Origin: Candidatus Nitrosomarinus sp.
GTDB lineage: Archaea > Thermoproteota > Nitrososphaeria > Nitrososphaerales > Nitrosopumilaceae
Direction of reading: 5' to 3'
DNA: 21,699 nucleotides
NCBI GenBank assembly: GCA_003702465.1
Contig: REGF01000009.1
Span: 1-21,699, forward strand
Positions 7,233 to 13,294 of this stretch are shown here, piece after piece. The notes under the pieces were generated by a model that worked only from the letters and a program-made list of their open reading frames with translations, did no database searches and was not told the origin of the DNA. The position numbers and the translations under genes were made by a program. The number at the start of each line of letters is the position of its first letter. Position 1 is the stretch's first letter.

Positions 7233-8514
7233 AATTTTCTTTTACCATTTTTGTTGTTTCATTAATAATCGATATGCATTTTTCTTTATCATTTGATTCT
7301 CCAGAAATTCTAATAATATCTTCAGTGTTTGATTTTCTAATTAAAATCCATGTATCTTCATCTATGATTGCTTTAACTCCATCTCTTGTATCTATTTCTT
7401 GATATTTTTTAATTAAATAATTTTTCATGTTGTTAATTATTTCATCATGAAATTTTGAATTCACAATAATTTTTTCTCTAATCTGAAAATAATTTTCCAT
7501 GTAATTAATTATTTCAGAAAATTTTTGATTTTTCAACATTGATGCTATTAAACCGCTTGTAAGAATTCCTTCTCTACAATAATTGAATTCTGGCAAAATA
7601 AATCCTGCACTGCTTCCTTCTCCTCCAGCTTGGGACTCATTTTTTATCATGTCTTCAATAACATTTGCTTCGCCTACTTTTGATCTTACAACAGTTCCTC
7701 CTTTTTCTTTGATGAATTTTTCAATTGCTATACTTGTGTCTAAACTTAACACAAAATTTTTGTATCCTAATTCTAATGATTTTGCAACACCTAAGCCTAA
7801 TGTTACATCTGGTGTCTGTTTTTTTCCATTTCTAACAACAACTAAGCGATCTCCATCTAAATCAAATGCAAATCCAATTTCTTTATCATTTGTCATCTTG
7901 GATAATTCAATTAATTCCTCTGAAGTGGGATCTGGACCTCTTGAACAATCCAAAAGTTCCTTGTTTATCATTTTTACATTACATCCAAGATCCTGTAACA
8001 AATCATTTGCAAAATCTTTTGCTGCTCCTCCTCCATTATCAATTACTATTTCAGGCGGATTTGCTATTTTACCAATAATTTTTTTAGCATCTTCAACATA
8101 TGTAGATTTTATTTTCTGGATTTTACCAATTTTTGATTTCAAAATTTTTTGATGATTAATTATATTGGGAAGTTCTTTTTCATTGATTCCTCTTCCTTCT
8201 AAAATGAATTTCATACCGTTCCATTCAATTGGATTATGAGATGAAGAAATTATTATTCCTGCACCGTATTTTCTTGATTCTCTAAAAACTACTGGAGTTG
8301 GAACCATTCCTAAATCAAATACATCAATTCCATTTTTCATTAAAACTGCACTAACAGTGTCTTGAATCATTTTTCCAGATGGTCTCGTATCCCTTCCTAC
8401 TACACATTTTCCTGATTTAATTAATGATGAAAAATTATTAGTAAATTCAATTATTTCTTTTAGATTGAGATCTTCTCCAAATATTCCTCTGATTCCTGAT
8501 ATTGTTTTTTTCAA
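7216..8514 (-). CDS. glmM: Phosphohexomutase (phosphoglucosamine/phosphomannomutase family)
   Basis: A 432-residue alpha-D-phosphohexomutase that interconverts hexose 1- and 6-phosphates. It has all four family sites: the catalytic phosphoserine loop SSSHNP (Ser92), the Mg-binding DLDGDR at 218-223, the sugar loop GGEGSSAG around 296-303, and a C-terminal phosphate-binding RISGES. RxSGxEP is usual there, so this last site is slightly divergent. It starts with TTG at 8514, since no ATG gives the conserved KKTISGIRGIFG N-terminus (the family's FGTxGIRG segment). A TATA element at 8534-8545 fits a leaderless start at exactly this codon. Archaeal members act on glucosamine, mannose or glucose phosphates, and substrate cannot be told from sequence. 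The gene symbol is the usual archaeal annotation, not proof of substrate. Confidence 0.9.
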   Translation of the reverse strand: MKKTISGIRGIFGEDLNLKEIIEFTNNFSSLIKSGKCVVGRDTRPSGKMIQDTVSAVLMKNGIDVFDLGMVPTPVVFRESRKYGAGIIISSSHNPIEWNGMKFILEGRGINEKELPNIINHQKILKSKIGKIQKIKSTYVEDAKKIIGKIANPPEIVIDNGGGAAKDFANDLLQDLGCNVKMINKELLDCSRGPDPTSEELIELSKMTNDKEIGFAFDLDGDRLVVVRNGKKQTPDVTLGLGVAKSLELGYKNFVLSLDTSIAIEKFIKEKGGTVVRSKVGEANVIEDMIKNESQAGGEGSSAGFILPEFNYCREGILTSGLIASMLKNQKFSEIINYMENYFQIREKIIVNSKFHDEIINNMKNYLIKKYQEIDTRDGVKAIIDEDTWILIRKSNTEDIIRISGESNDKEKCISIINETTKMVKENYDKIR

Positions 8515-8533
8515 TTATTCAAAGTCGGAAAGG

Positions 8534-8545
8534 CTTTTTATTAAC
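8534..8545. promoter_or_regulatory. Shared bidirectional TATA element between glmM and tRNA-Thr
   Basis: CTTTTTATTAAC on the plus strand, GTTAATAAAAAG on the minus. Its centre is about 28 nt before the tRNA-Thr 5' end at 8568 and about 26 nt before the leaderless TTG of glmM at 8514. No other AT-rich element in the 53-base gap fits either gene. Confidence 0.5.
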
Positions 8546-8567
8546 TCTGATGGATTAATCCAAACGT

Positions 8568-8641
8568 GCCTTGGTAGCTCAGCCTGGTAGAGCACCTGAT
8601 TCGTAATCAGTAGGTCGCGGGTTCAGATCCCGTTCAAGGCT
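8568..8641 (+). tRNA. tRNA-Thr (anticodon CGU)
   Basis: A 74-nt cloverleaf that folds by hand. The acceptor is GCCTTGG with TCAAGGC (one G-U), the D stem GCTC/GAGC with a GG-containing loop, the anticodon stem CCTGA/TCAGT (outermost pair mismatched), the loop TTCGTAA with CGT at 8602-8604, and the T arm GCGGG-TTCAGAT-CCCGT. The anticodon CGU reads ACG threonine codons. The discriminator base is U, as is usual for archaeal tRNA-Thr. CCA is not encoded and there is no intron. Confidence 0.93.
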
Positions 8642-8686
8642 TTATCTAATATCAAATTTATAAAATCTTTTGAAAAAATTATTGGA

Positions 8687-8827
8687 TTATTCATCTAATG
8701 TTTCAATATCTACTTCTAATTCTTTACCTAAACCTATCCACCATTGTTTAGTTTGTTCTGTCATGTTCCCTTTTACTTTGTTAAAATGCTCCTTAATAGA
8801 TCTGTCGGTTGATAAATTATTGATCAT
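8687..8827 (-). CDS. Small acidic/basic soluble protein, unknown (46 aa)
   Basis: Found by hand. The ATG at 8827 opens a 46-codon frame ending in TAA. The product begins MINNLSTDRSIKEHFNKVKG, continues NMTEQTKQWWIGLGKELEVD, and ends acidic. A Lys-rich helix, a paired Trp and an acidic tail suggest a short helical protein. It follows the tiny membrane-protein gene at 8852-9034 on the same strand, 24 bases downstream of it, so the two may be co-transcribed. No family recognised. It is longer than expected by chance for a gap this size, but it has not been tested for conservation. Confidence 0.5.
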   Translation of the reverse strand: MINNLSTDRSIKEHFNKVKGNMTEQTKQWWIGLGKELEVDIETLDE

Positions 8828-8851
8828 TTGATAATTTTTTGTAAAATAATT

Positions 8852-9034
8852 TTATTCTAGACCTGCTTGTTTTCTCTTTTTCTTTCTATACAAAATGATC
8901 ATCAGAGTTGCACCTGCACATCCCCAAAATAACGGTGATAATCCAGAATCAATATTTGGCTCAAAAACACCAACAAAGCCTAAACTCATTATTGCTACAA
9001 GTACTATTCCTATAATTTCTAAGATTTTTGACAT
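8852..9034 (-). CDS. Small membrane protein with two transmembrane helices (60 aa)
   Basis: 60 residues with two hydrophobic helices, IIGIVLVAIMSLGFVGV (about 7-23) and LFWGCAGATLMIILY (about 35-49). The intervening loop is FEPNIDSGLSP and the tail is basic (RKKKRKQ), predicting both termini inside the cell. It is divergent from the similar small membrane protein at 9094, separated by 59 bases that contain one clear TATA element. Function unknown. An antisense frame across this region (8961-9143) is ignored because it lacks membrane or domain character. Confidence 0.65.
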   Translation of the reverse strand: MSKILEIIGIVLVAIMSLGFVGVFEPNIDSGLSPLFWGCAGATLMIILYRKKKRKQAGLE

Positions 9035-9063
9035 GTTTTTCTATCCTCTTTCTAGAATCAAAA

Positions 9064-9073
9064 AGATATATGG
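9064..9073. promoter_or_regulatory. TATA element between two divergent small membrane-protein genes
   Basis: AGATATATGG is centred about 26 nt before the ATG at 9094, fitting a leaderless transcript. It is also about 34 nt from the divergent ATG at 9034, so the opposite strand of the same element may serve that gene with a short leader containing GAGG. Confidence 0.4.
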
Positions 9074-9093
9074 TTTTGTAAAATAGGTAATAC

Positions 9094-9312
9094 ATGGACA
9101 AGTATCTGACAGTAATCTTAATTTTCATGGTTGTAGGAATCATTATTTCTTGGATCTCACCAACGACTGGAGAAGTTCGTGAACAACCATTTCTTCTATT
9201 ATTTTATGGTTCAATTGCTGGAATAATCTTTATTCTATTTTACGGTGGATACAAAGACAAAAAAGCACGAGAGAAACGTGACGCTAAAAGAAAAAGATCT
9301 AAAAAGAAATAA
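9094..9312 (+). CDS. Small membrane protein with two transmembrane helices (72 aa)
   Basis: 72 residues with two hydrophobic helices (about 5-21, LTVILIFMVVGIIISWI; about 33-50, LLLFYGSIAGIIFILFY), a short loop containing TTGEVREQP, and a strongly basic tail rich in Lys and Arg (ending KRKRSKKK). The design parallels the divergent 60-residue gene: two helices, a loop of about 12 residues, basic cytoplasmic tail. Function unknown. The stop at 9312 lies three bases from the stop of the convergent regulator. Confidence 0.7.
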   Translation: MDKYLTVILIFMVVGIIISWISPTTGEVREQPFLLLFYGSIAGIIFILFYGGYKDKKAREKRDAKRKRSKKK

Positions 9313-9314
9313 AA

Positions 9315-9596
9315 TTAAAGTTCTAGACCAAATGATTCTGCAATACTTGAAAAATTAGCATATGATTCTAAGTATTGTCTTCCTTTAGAGGTAATAACAA
9401 ATGTATTTTTTCCATCATATTCAATTTTATTGATTAAACCTGCACCAGTCAAATTTGTTAGAAATTTTGATAGTCTTGAATGTGATAAATTTGCTTTTGT
9501 AAGAAGGGATGTTGTTTTGATACCTTCTTGACCTGATAATTGGGTAGCTGTCAATAGATCTGCAACAATTTGCATACTAGTTCTATAAGCTACCAT
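9315..9596 (-). CDS. HTH_45-type winged-helix transcriptional regulator (copy 1)
   Basis: A 93-residue winged-helix protein. It begins with the characteristic (Y)RT-M-I-DLL helix and has a recognition helix at about 33-48 (ANLSHSRLSKFLTNL). A wing with GLINK...YDGKNTFVITSKGRQYLE follows, then a C-terminal helix ending ESFGLEL. It is a clear paralogue of the protein at 16475-16762: both share YRT-M-I, KAN-SHSR-S, the wing and S-GR-(Y/F)L, and both end FGL. Proteins of this type are abundant in ammonia-oxidising archaea and act as small DNA-binding regulators; the ligand is unknown. The TATA element GATATAAG at 9619-9626 lies 26 nt before the ATG, so the gene is probably leaderless. Confidence 0.85.
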   Translation of the reverse strand: MVAYRTSMQIVADLLTATQLSGQEGIKTTSLLTKANLSHSRLSKFLTNLTGAGLINKIEYDGKNTFVITSKGRQYLESYANFSSIAESFGLEL

Positions 9597-9618
9597 GTGG
9601 TGTATAGTGAAAAACTCC

Positions 9619-9642
9619 GATATAAGGGTATTACAATTGATA
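9619..9642 (-). promoter_or_regulatory. Promoter of HTH_45 copy 1, TATA plus ACAATTGATA element
   Basis: GATATAAG (9619-9626) is centred 26 nt from the ATG at 9596. Upstream of it, ACAATTGATA (plus-strand sequence, 9633-9642) recurs at almost the same distance from the start of the second HTH_45 gene (37 and 36 nt). It is a candidate operator or upstream element for the regulator family. Confidence 0.45.
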
Positions 9643-9648
9643 CAGATC

Positions 9649-9657
9649 AGATAAATA
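9649..9657 (+). promoter_or_regulatory. TATA box for the Cys/His-rich gene
   Basis: GATAAATAA is centred about 28 nt before the ATG at 9681. It supports this start over the longer frame that begins at 9570 inside the divergent regulator gene. Confidence 0.4.
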
Positions 9658-9680
9658 AGCTCTACCTGTATTTTTGTATA

Positions 9681-10265
9681 ATGTCCTCTGAATCATCAAT
9701 ACCATGGTTTGATGATTTTGTAGGTGTTGCATATAGGTACTATGATCTTAGAATGAATGTAGTTCCTTTAATAGCTGATAGAAAACAATCAGCTTCAATC
9801 TGGCATGATACAATTCATTGGTGGGTGGATCCATCAATTAAAATTCGATTCGTTGAAATGGAAAATGATTATTGGTTTATCATGGGTTCAGATTCTCAAA
9901 AACCTAACACAAATTTAGCTTTTTTTAAAATATTGCCAAAATCTGAACATTATGAACGATTCAAAAAAGGTAGTGGTGGTGAAGCATATCTCAGATTAGG
10001 AGAGTATACAGAAAAATCTCTTAGCGATGCAAAAAAAGGTGATTTATGCAGCTGTGGTCATGAAGCAAATGATCATGATGAAGGCGATGATGATGTTTGT
10101 TTGTGGAATGATTGCAGTTGTAAAGTGTTTTCTAGTTTCCAAGTAAATTTATTGAAAAGAAAAAAAACTATTACTGATATCAAATTTTTAGAAGAAAAAG
10201 ATGTTAAAGATGATCCGCTTGTATGGAATTGCTTTAATGTAAATAAATATTCAAAGACAGAATAA
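9681..10265 (+). CDS. Unknown protein with Cys/His-rich metal-binding motif (194 aa)
   Basis: 194 residues from the ATG at 9681. The frame is open upstream to 9570, but that would overlap the divergent regulator and its promoter. The N-terminal two thirds are aromatic-rich (PWFDDFVGVAYRYYD, WHDTIHWWVDP, DYWFIMGS). Then comes CSCGHEANDHDEGDDDVC with a following CSC, giving Cys-x-Cys-Gly-His, His and three more cysteines. That is a plausible zinc or iron site with an acidic loop. The C-terminus is basic then mixed. I do not recognise the family. Divergence from the regulator suggests, but does not prove, that the regulator controls it. Confidence 0.65.
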   Translation: MSSESSIPWFDDFVGVAYRYYDLRMNVVPLIADRKQSASIWHDTIHWWVDPSIKIRFVEMENDYWFIMGSDSQKPNTNLAFFKILPKSEHYERFKKGSGGEAYLRLGEYTEKSLSDAKKGDLCSCGHEANDHDEGDDDVCLWNDCSCKVFSSFQVNLLKRKKTITDIKFLEEKDVKDDPLVWNCFNVNKYSKTE

Positions 10266-10267
10266 AC

Positions 10268-10435
10268 TTAATCCAAATCTTTGTTAACTCTAATGTGATC
10301 CCCTGGATAATGCTCATGTACTTTTTTTGAATAACATTTTCCACACATTGTTCCTTCTATTCCCCATTCATCCATTGGATTATAGCGTTGTTTTACTTTC
10401 TCGTTACAAATAGTACATTTTTCTTTTAATCCCAA
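10268..10435 (-). CDS. Two-CxxC mini-protein (55 aa), TTG start
   Basis: Found by hand. A stop lies in frame just upstream and there is no ATG before the first cysteine, so the start must be the TTG at 10435, giving 55 residues (GLKEKCTICNEKVKQRYN, then GTMCGKCYSKKVHEHYPGDH). CTIC and CGKC are 24 residues apart, as in a zinc ribbon or treble clef, and the C-terminus adds a His-rich stretch. TATATAAA-like sequence around 10459-10466 is about 27 nt upstream and fits a leaderless start. It is antiparallel to the Cys/His-rich gene, with only two bases between the stops. It probably binds zinc; role unknown. Confidence 0.6.
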   Translation of the reverse strand: MGLKEKCTICNEKVKQRYNPMDEWGIEGTMCGKCYSKKVHEHYPGDHIRVNKDLD

Positions 10436-10487
10436 TGTGCTTTTTTCTCTCTTTTATCGATATAAAAAACATACTAGATTCTTCCCA

Positions 10488-10525
10488 AATGAGAAAATTA
10501 TGTTAAATAATACATATTTCTCATT
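10488..10525. repeat. Perfect 9-bp inverted repeat
   Basis: AATGAGAAA (10488-10496) and TTTCTCATT (10517-10525) are exact reverse complements around a 20-nt AT-rich spacer. It lies between the AIPR gene and the two-CxxC gene. Confidence 0.5.
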
Positions 10526-10542
10526 AAATTAGGTAGCTAGTT

Positions 10543-10581
10543 TAACCAATGTAAACCTCCTGCAAGATTTTTACTTGGTTA
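10543..10581 (-). repeat. Hairpin downstream of the AIPR gene
   Basis: TAACCAATGTAAA (10543-10555) pairs with TTTACTTGGTTA (10570-10581) with a single bulged base, giving a stem of 12 pairs and a 14-nt loop. On the minus strand it starts 17 bases after the AIPR stop codon, and the loop contains GGAGG. It may end or protect the AIPR transcript. It is one of the longest stems seen in any intergenic space of this window. Confidence 0.55.
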
Positions 10582-10598
10582 GACTACTGCCTTTCAAA

Positions 10599-12350
10599 TC
10601 AAAATAAATTATTTGCAATTTTTCTAATTGCCATAATTTCATCTTCTTCTTGTCTGATTTTTTTATCTATTACTCTGAGCATTGTGTCATTCCACACATG
10701 TTGAGAGAAGAAATTGTGTTTTGTATTTGCTAATTCAATTTCATCGTCTACTACTGTATCTTCTAGAAATTTTGTCACAATTACATCTGTAAGTTTTAAA
10801 ATTCTACTATTAAGCTTAAAACTATGAAAAATTGGTTCTAATTTTCTTACATCTGATTTAAAATCTCCTTTTGATTCTAAAATTTTTTTATGAAGTATTC
10901 TGAAATATACTGCCACAAAGAATAATGTGGCATATCTTTTTGTTTTATGACCTCCTTGTTTTCCATATTTCAAAGACTTTTTTGCAAATTCTTTTACCAG
11001 ATATGGATATAGAATGATTCTATAATCATCTTTTAGATTGTCATTAAAAATTTGATCATATTTACTACCTCTTGGAAGAAATTGAGCTGGAGAACTGTAT
11101 GATTCAGTAGGTCTTTGTTCAATTCCTGCAACTAATGACTGAATCGCATCTTTTGCTACAATGACTTTTTTATGATTATCTGGAAGATAGTTATTGTAAG
11201 CTATATCTCCTCCATATTCTAATTGCTTTGATTTTGTTTTTGTGTCAAATGAGCCTGCTTGAATTTCATAAAAATATCCACAGTTCTTTAATTGTGACTT
11301 AATTGATTTATGAAAATCCATTAATGAAACTAAATCTTTTCCTCTAACAGAATTTTGAGAATTTCTGTATTTTGTAATATTATTTTGCTCTTGTTCATCA
11401 TCAGCTTTTATTATTGTCACTGTCATTGAACCGTCCATATTTTTTGTTCTCTTTGAATGATCTAAAATTGAATTTGATGTTTGTGCACCGTTAACAATTT
11501 GTGGAGCAAAAAGTTCAATCATATTTTCTCCTAACTCTGTAAAATCACTAACTACAATTGTTATTCCATTATTGTAAAAAAAGAATTTTCCTGGATTTGT
11601 TTGTAAAGTATCTCTTAATCCTTTGTTGACTGTAGTCTTAAATTGCATCCATTGTCTAATGTTTGATTCAAAAACATAATCACGATTTTTACTCACAAAT
11701 TCTGTTAATTCACGTAGTTTTAAAATTCCTAAAATGGTATTTTCATGTCTGAGCATTCTTTCTAATTTTATTGATGATTTTTTTCCTGCAGCTGGTTTTT
11801 TTATTCTATCCCATAACCTTTGAATTATTTTTTCTTCATCAATTATTTCTACTAATTCATCTTGATAATCGACTTTTTGATCTGTAACATAACAACATTT
11901 TATTTTTAGATTTTTTTCTTTAATTTTTGTAACAAGTTGAGCTAATTCTGGTCTCATTGTTCTAATATCTTTTGTAAGTAATCGTTTAGCATCCTCTTTG
12001 AATTTTGCAATTGCTTCAAGGGAATGCGATGTTCCATATTTTGATTGAAATAATCTAACTGTATTATCTGAAAAATCTACAGGTAGGTATGCGTCAATTC
12101 CTAAATCATTTGCACCATCGACAATTGCATCTGCTGCATCATCTTCTGTAGCCTCAAAAACTCTAGTTAAAATCCACTGTAGGAAATTATTACCTTTCTC
12201 TACTTCACTTTTTGAATCTTCTGCATAATCATGAATACTTTCTCTGATATTTTCTGCAAATCCTTCTAAAGGTGGGCTAGAATTTTTCTGTACTAATAAT
12301 GCCTGTGAACCTGGAATGTATTCTAATAACCCATTAGGATTTTGTGACAT
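10599..12350 (-). CDS. AIPR-family protein (abortive-infection phage resistance) with nuclease-like N-terminus
   Basis: 583 residues from the ATG at 12350 (a TTG one codon earlier is also possible). The AIPR core lies at about 258-345: FFYNNGITIVVSDF, then APQIVNGAQTSNSI, a strand (TVTIIKADDE), and ITKYRNSQNSVRGKDL. This order is typical of the family (PF10592). The N-terminal part has GANDLGIDAYL followed by a strand and LFQSKYG. That is Asp87, then Gln103-Ser-Lys105, as in PD-(D/E)xK nucleases of the Mrr type. AIPR proteins are known from phage abortive-infection and DISARM/restriction-like contexts. No methylase, helicase or toxin partner is adjacent. Base composition is like that of its neighbours. 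It could be a stand-alone defence gene; nuclease activity is inferred from motifs only. Confidence 0.8.
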   Translation of the reverse strand: MSQNPNGLLEYIPGSQALLVQKNSSPPLEGFAENIRESIHDYAEDSKSEVEKGNNFLQWILTRVFEATEDDAADAIVDGANDLGIDAYLPVDFSDNTVRLFQSKYGTSHSLEAIAKFKEDAKRLLTKDIRTMRPELAQLVTKIKEKNLKIKCCYVTDQKVDYQDELVEIIDEEKIIQRLWDRIKKPAAGKKSSIKLERMLRHENTILGILKLRELTEFVSKNRDYVFESNIRQWMQFKTTVNKGLRDTLQTNPGKFFFYNNGITIVVSDFTELGENMIELFAPQIVNGAQTSNSILDHSKRTKNMDGSMTVTIIKADDEQEQNNITKYRNSQNSVRGKDLVSLMDFHKSIKSQLKNCGYFYEIQAGSFDTKTKSKQLEYGGDIAYNNYLPDNHKKVIVAKDAIQSLVAGIEQRPTESYSSPAQFLPRGSKYDQIFNDNLKDDYRIILYPYLVKEFAKKSLKYGKQGGHKTKRYATLFFVAVYFRILHKKILESKGDFKSDVRKLEPIFHSFKLNSRILKLTDVIVTKFLEDTVVDDEIELANTKHNFFSQHVWNDTMLRVIDKKIRQEEDEIMAIRKIANNLF

Positions 12351-12424
12351 CAATTTTTGTAATGTATTATATATTTAGAGAATTAGGTAATTGTGTAATA
12401 ACTCTCAAATGGATATGAAATGAA

Positions 12425-12865
12425 ATGATAAAAAAAATAATCGCTTTGGCAATAATATTGGGAATATCGGTAGCTGTAATTGGTTTGTCATTTTCTGGAT
12501 TAGATTCTGAAGAAGTTGCCTCTGAAGAAATTACCTCTGATGAAACTAGTTTACAAACTGAAGAAGTAATGCAAGCAGATGTTATCATACCTACAAAGGT
12601 TTCACGTCCTGGATGTGATGTTGAAGATGTATGTTATATTCCATCTAAGATTGTTATACAAAAAGGCGATTCTGTTACTTGGTTAAATGAAGATTCTGCT
12701 TTTCACACTGTAACATCTGGATTCTATGGAGAACCAACTGAACTCTTTGATAGTGGTTATCTAGATCCTTACCAGTATTACACATTATCTTTTGATGAAA
12801 TTGGTACATATGATTACTATTGTGTATTACATCCCTGGATGTTTGCTCAGGTAATAGTAGAATAA
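12425..12865 (+). CDS. Membrane-anchored blue-copper (plastocyanin-like) protein
   Basis: 146 residues. An N-terminal hydrophobic helix (IIALAIILGISVAVIGL, about 4-20) acts as signal or anchor. A Glu/Ser/Thr-rich linker (about 25-50) is followed by a cupredoxin domain of about 95 residues. The type 1 copper ligands are in place: His94 (AFHTVTSG), then Cys133, His136 and Met139 (YYCVLHPWM). It should sit outside the membrane and carry one electron per copper. Ammonia-oxidising archaea encode many such proteins, thought to replace cytochromes c in electron transport. The extra Cys64/Cys70 pair (PGC, DVC) could form a disulfide. The stop codon TAA ends one base before the tRNA-Cys on the other strand. 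It is divergent from the AIPR gene, 74 bases away. Confidence 0.9.
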   Translation: MIKKIIALAIILGISVAVIGLSFSGLDSEEVASEEITSDETSLQTEEVMQADVIIPTKVSRPGCDVEDVCYIPSKIVIQKGDSVTWLNEDSAFHTVTSGFYGEPTELFDSGYLDPYQYYTLSFDEIGTYDYYCVLHPWMFAQVIVE

Positions 12866-12937
12866 AGGTACCCGAGGGAGTCGAACCCCCTTGTATAAGC
12901 TTTGCAGGCTCACGCATAACCGTTCTGCCAGAGTACC
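12866..12937 (-). tRNA. tRNA-Cys (anticodon GCA)
   Basis: A 72-nt cloverleaf on the minus strand. The acceptor is GGTACTC with GGGTACC (one U-G), the D arm has a three-pair GCA/TGC stem, the anticodon stem is TGAGC/GCTTA, the loop CTGCAAA carries GCA, and the T arm is GGGGG-TTCGACT-CCCTC. The discriminator is U, as expected for Cys. No intron and no encoded CCA. A TATA element (TTTAATTG on the minus strand, 12960-12967) is centred 26 nt upstream of the 5' end. Confidence 0.93.
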
Positions 12938-12959
12938 GTTTTGAAAAACACGAAATGAA

Positions 12960-12967
12960 CAATTAAA
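12960..12967 (-). promoter_or_regulatory. TATA box for tRNA-Cys
   Basis: TTTAATTG on the minus strand is centred 26 nt upstream of the tRNA 5' end at 12937, just after the stop codon of the upstream histone gene. Confidence 0.45.
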
Positions 12968-12979
12968 CTCTTTAGATTA

Positions 12980-13198
12980 TTATTTGTTAAATGATTTTGA
13001 AGCTAATTTCACATCTTCAGCTTTGATTGTTTTTCTACCTGCATGTGATGCCATATCGACAGCATTTTTAGCAATATCTTCTGCAATATCTTCTATAATT
13101 CTTCTTAATTCATCAGCAGATTCATCACTGACTCTTTCTGCACCTGATTTTTTTAAAATTCTGTACATTGCAGATAATCCCAATTCTGAAGATTTCAT
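12980..13198 (-). CDS. Archaeal histone
   Basis: 72 residues forming a single histone fold. Helix 1 (LSAMYRILKKSGAERVS) is followed by the long central helix DESADELRRIIEDIAEDIAKNAVDMASHAGRK, with the conserved Ala/Ile packing positions. The L2 loop then has RKTIKAEDVKLASK, matching RxTixxeDVxxA of HMfA/HMfB. It dimerises and wraps DNA. Length is slightly above the classic 66-69 residues, mainly from a short N-terminal addition. It lies in tandem with tRNA-Cys and divergent from the TatD hydrolase gene. The leader, if any, is a short purine-rich stretch (GAAAAAGAAAAAAC). Confidence 0.93.
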   Translation of the reverse strand: MKSSELGLSAMYRILKKSGAERVSDESADELRRIIEDIAEDIAKNAVDMASHAGRKTIKAEDVKLASKSFNK

Positions 13199-13294
13199 GT
13201 TTTTTCTTTTTCTTTTTTGGGAAAAAACTTAATGAGTGAAAAAATATCACTAAGGAATCGATTTATACAGACAATATTCAAAATTTATTAGACT

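Noticed and set aside
8961..9143. Minus-strand frame crossing the gap between the two small membrane proteins
   Set aside because: It spans a promoter region and overlaps both real genes in another frame.
9570..9680. Upstream extension of the Cys/His-rich gene to 9570
   Set aside because: It would overlap the start of the divergent regulator and its TATA element; a TATA box fits the ATG at 9681.
12675..12962. Minus-strand frame running through tRNA-Cys and the cupredoxin gene
   Set aside because: It includes a tRNA that folds fully and is antisense to a gene with all copper ligands.
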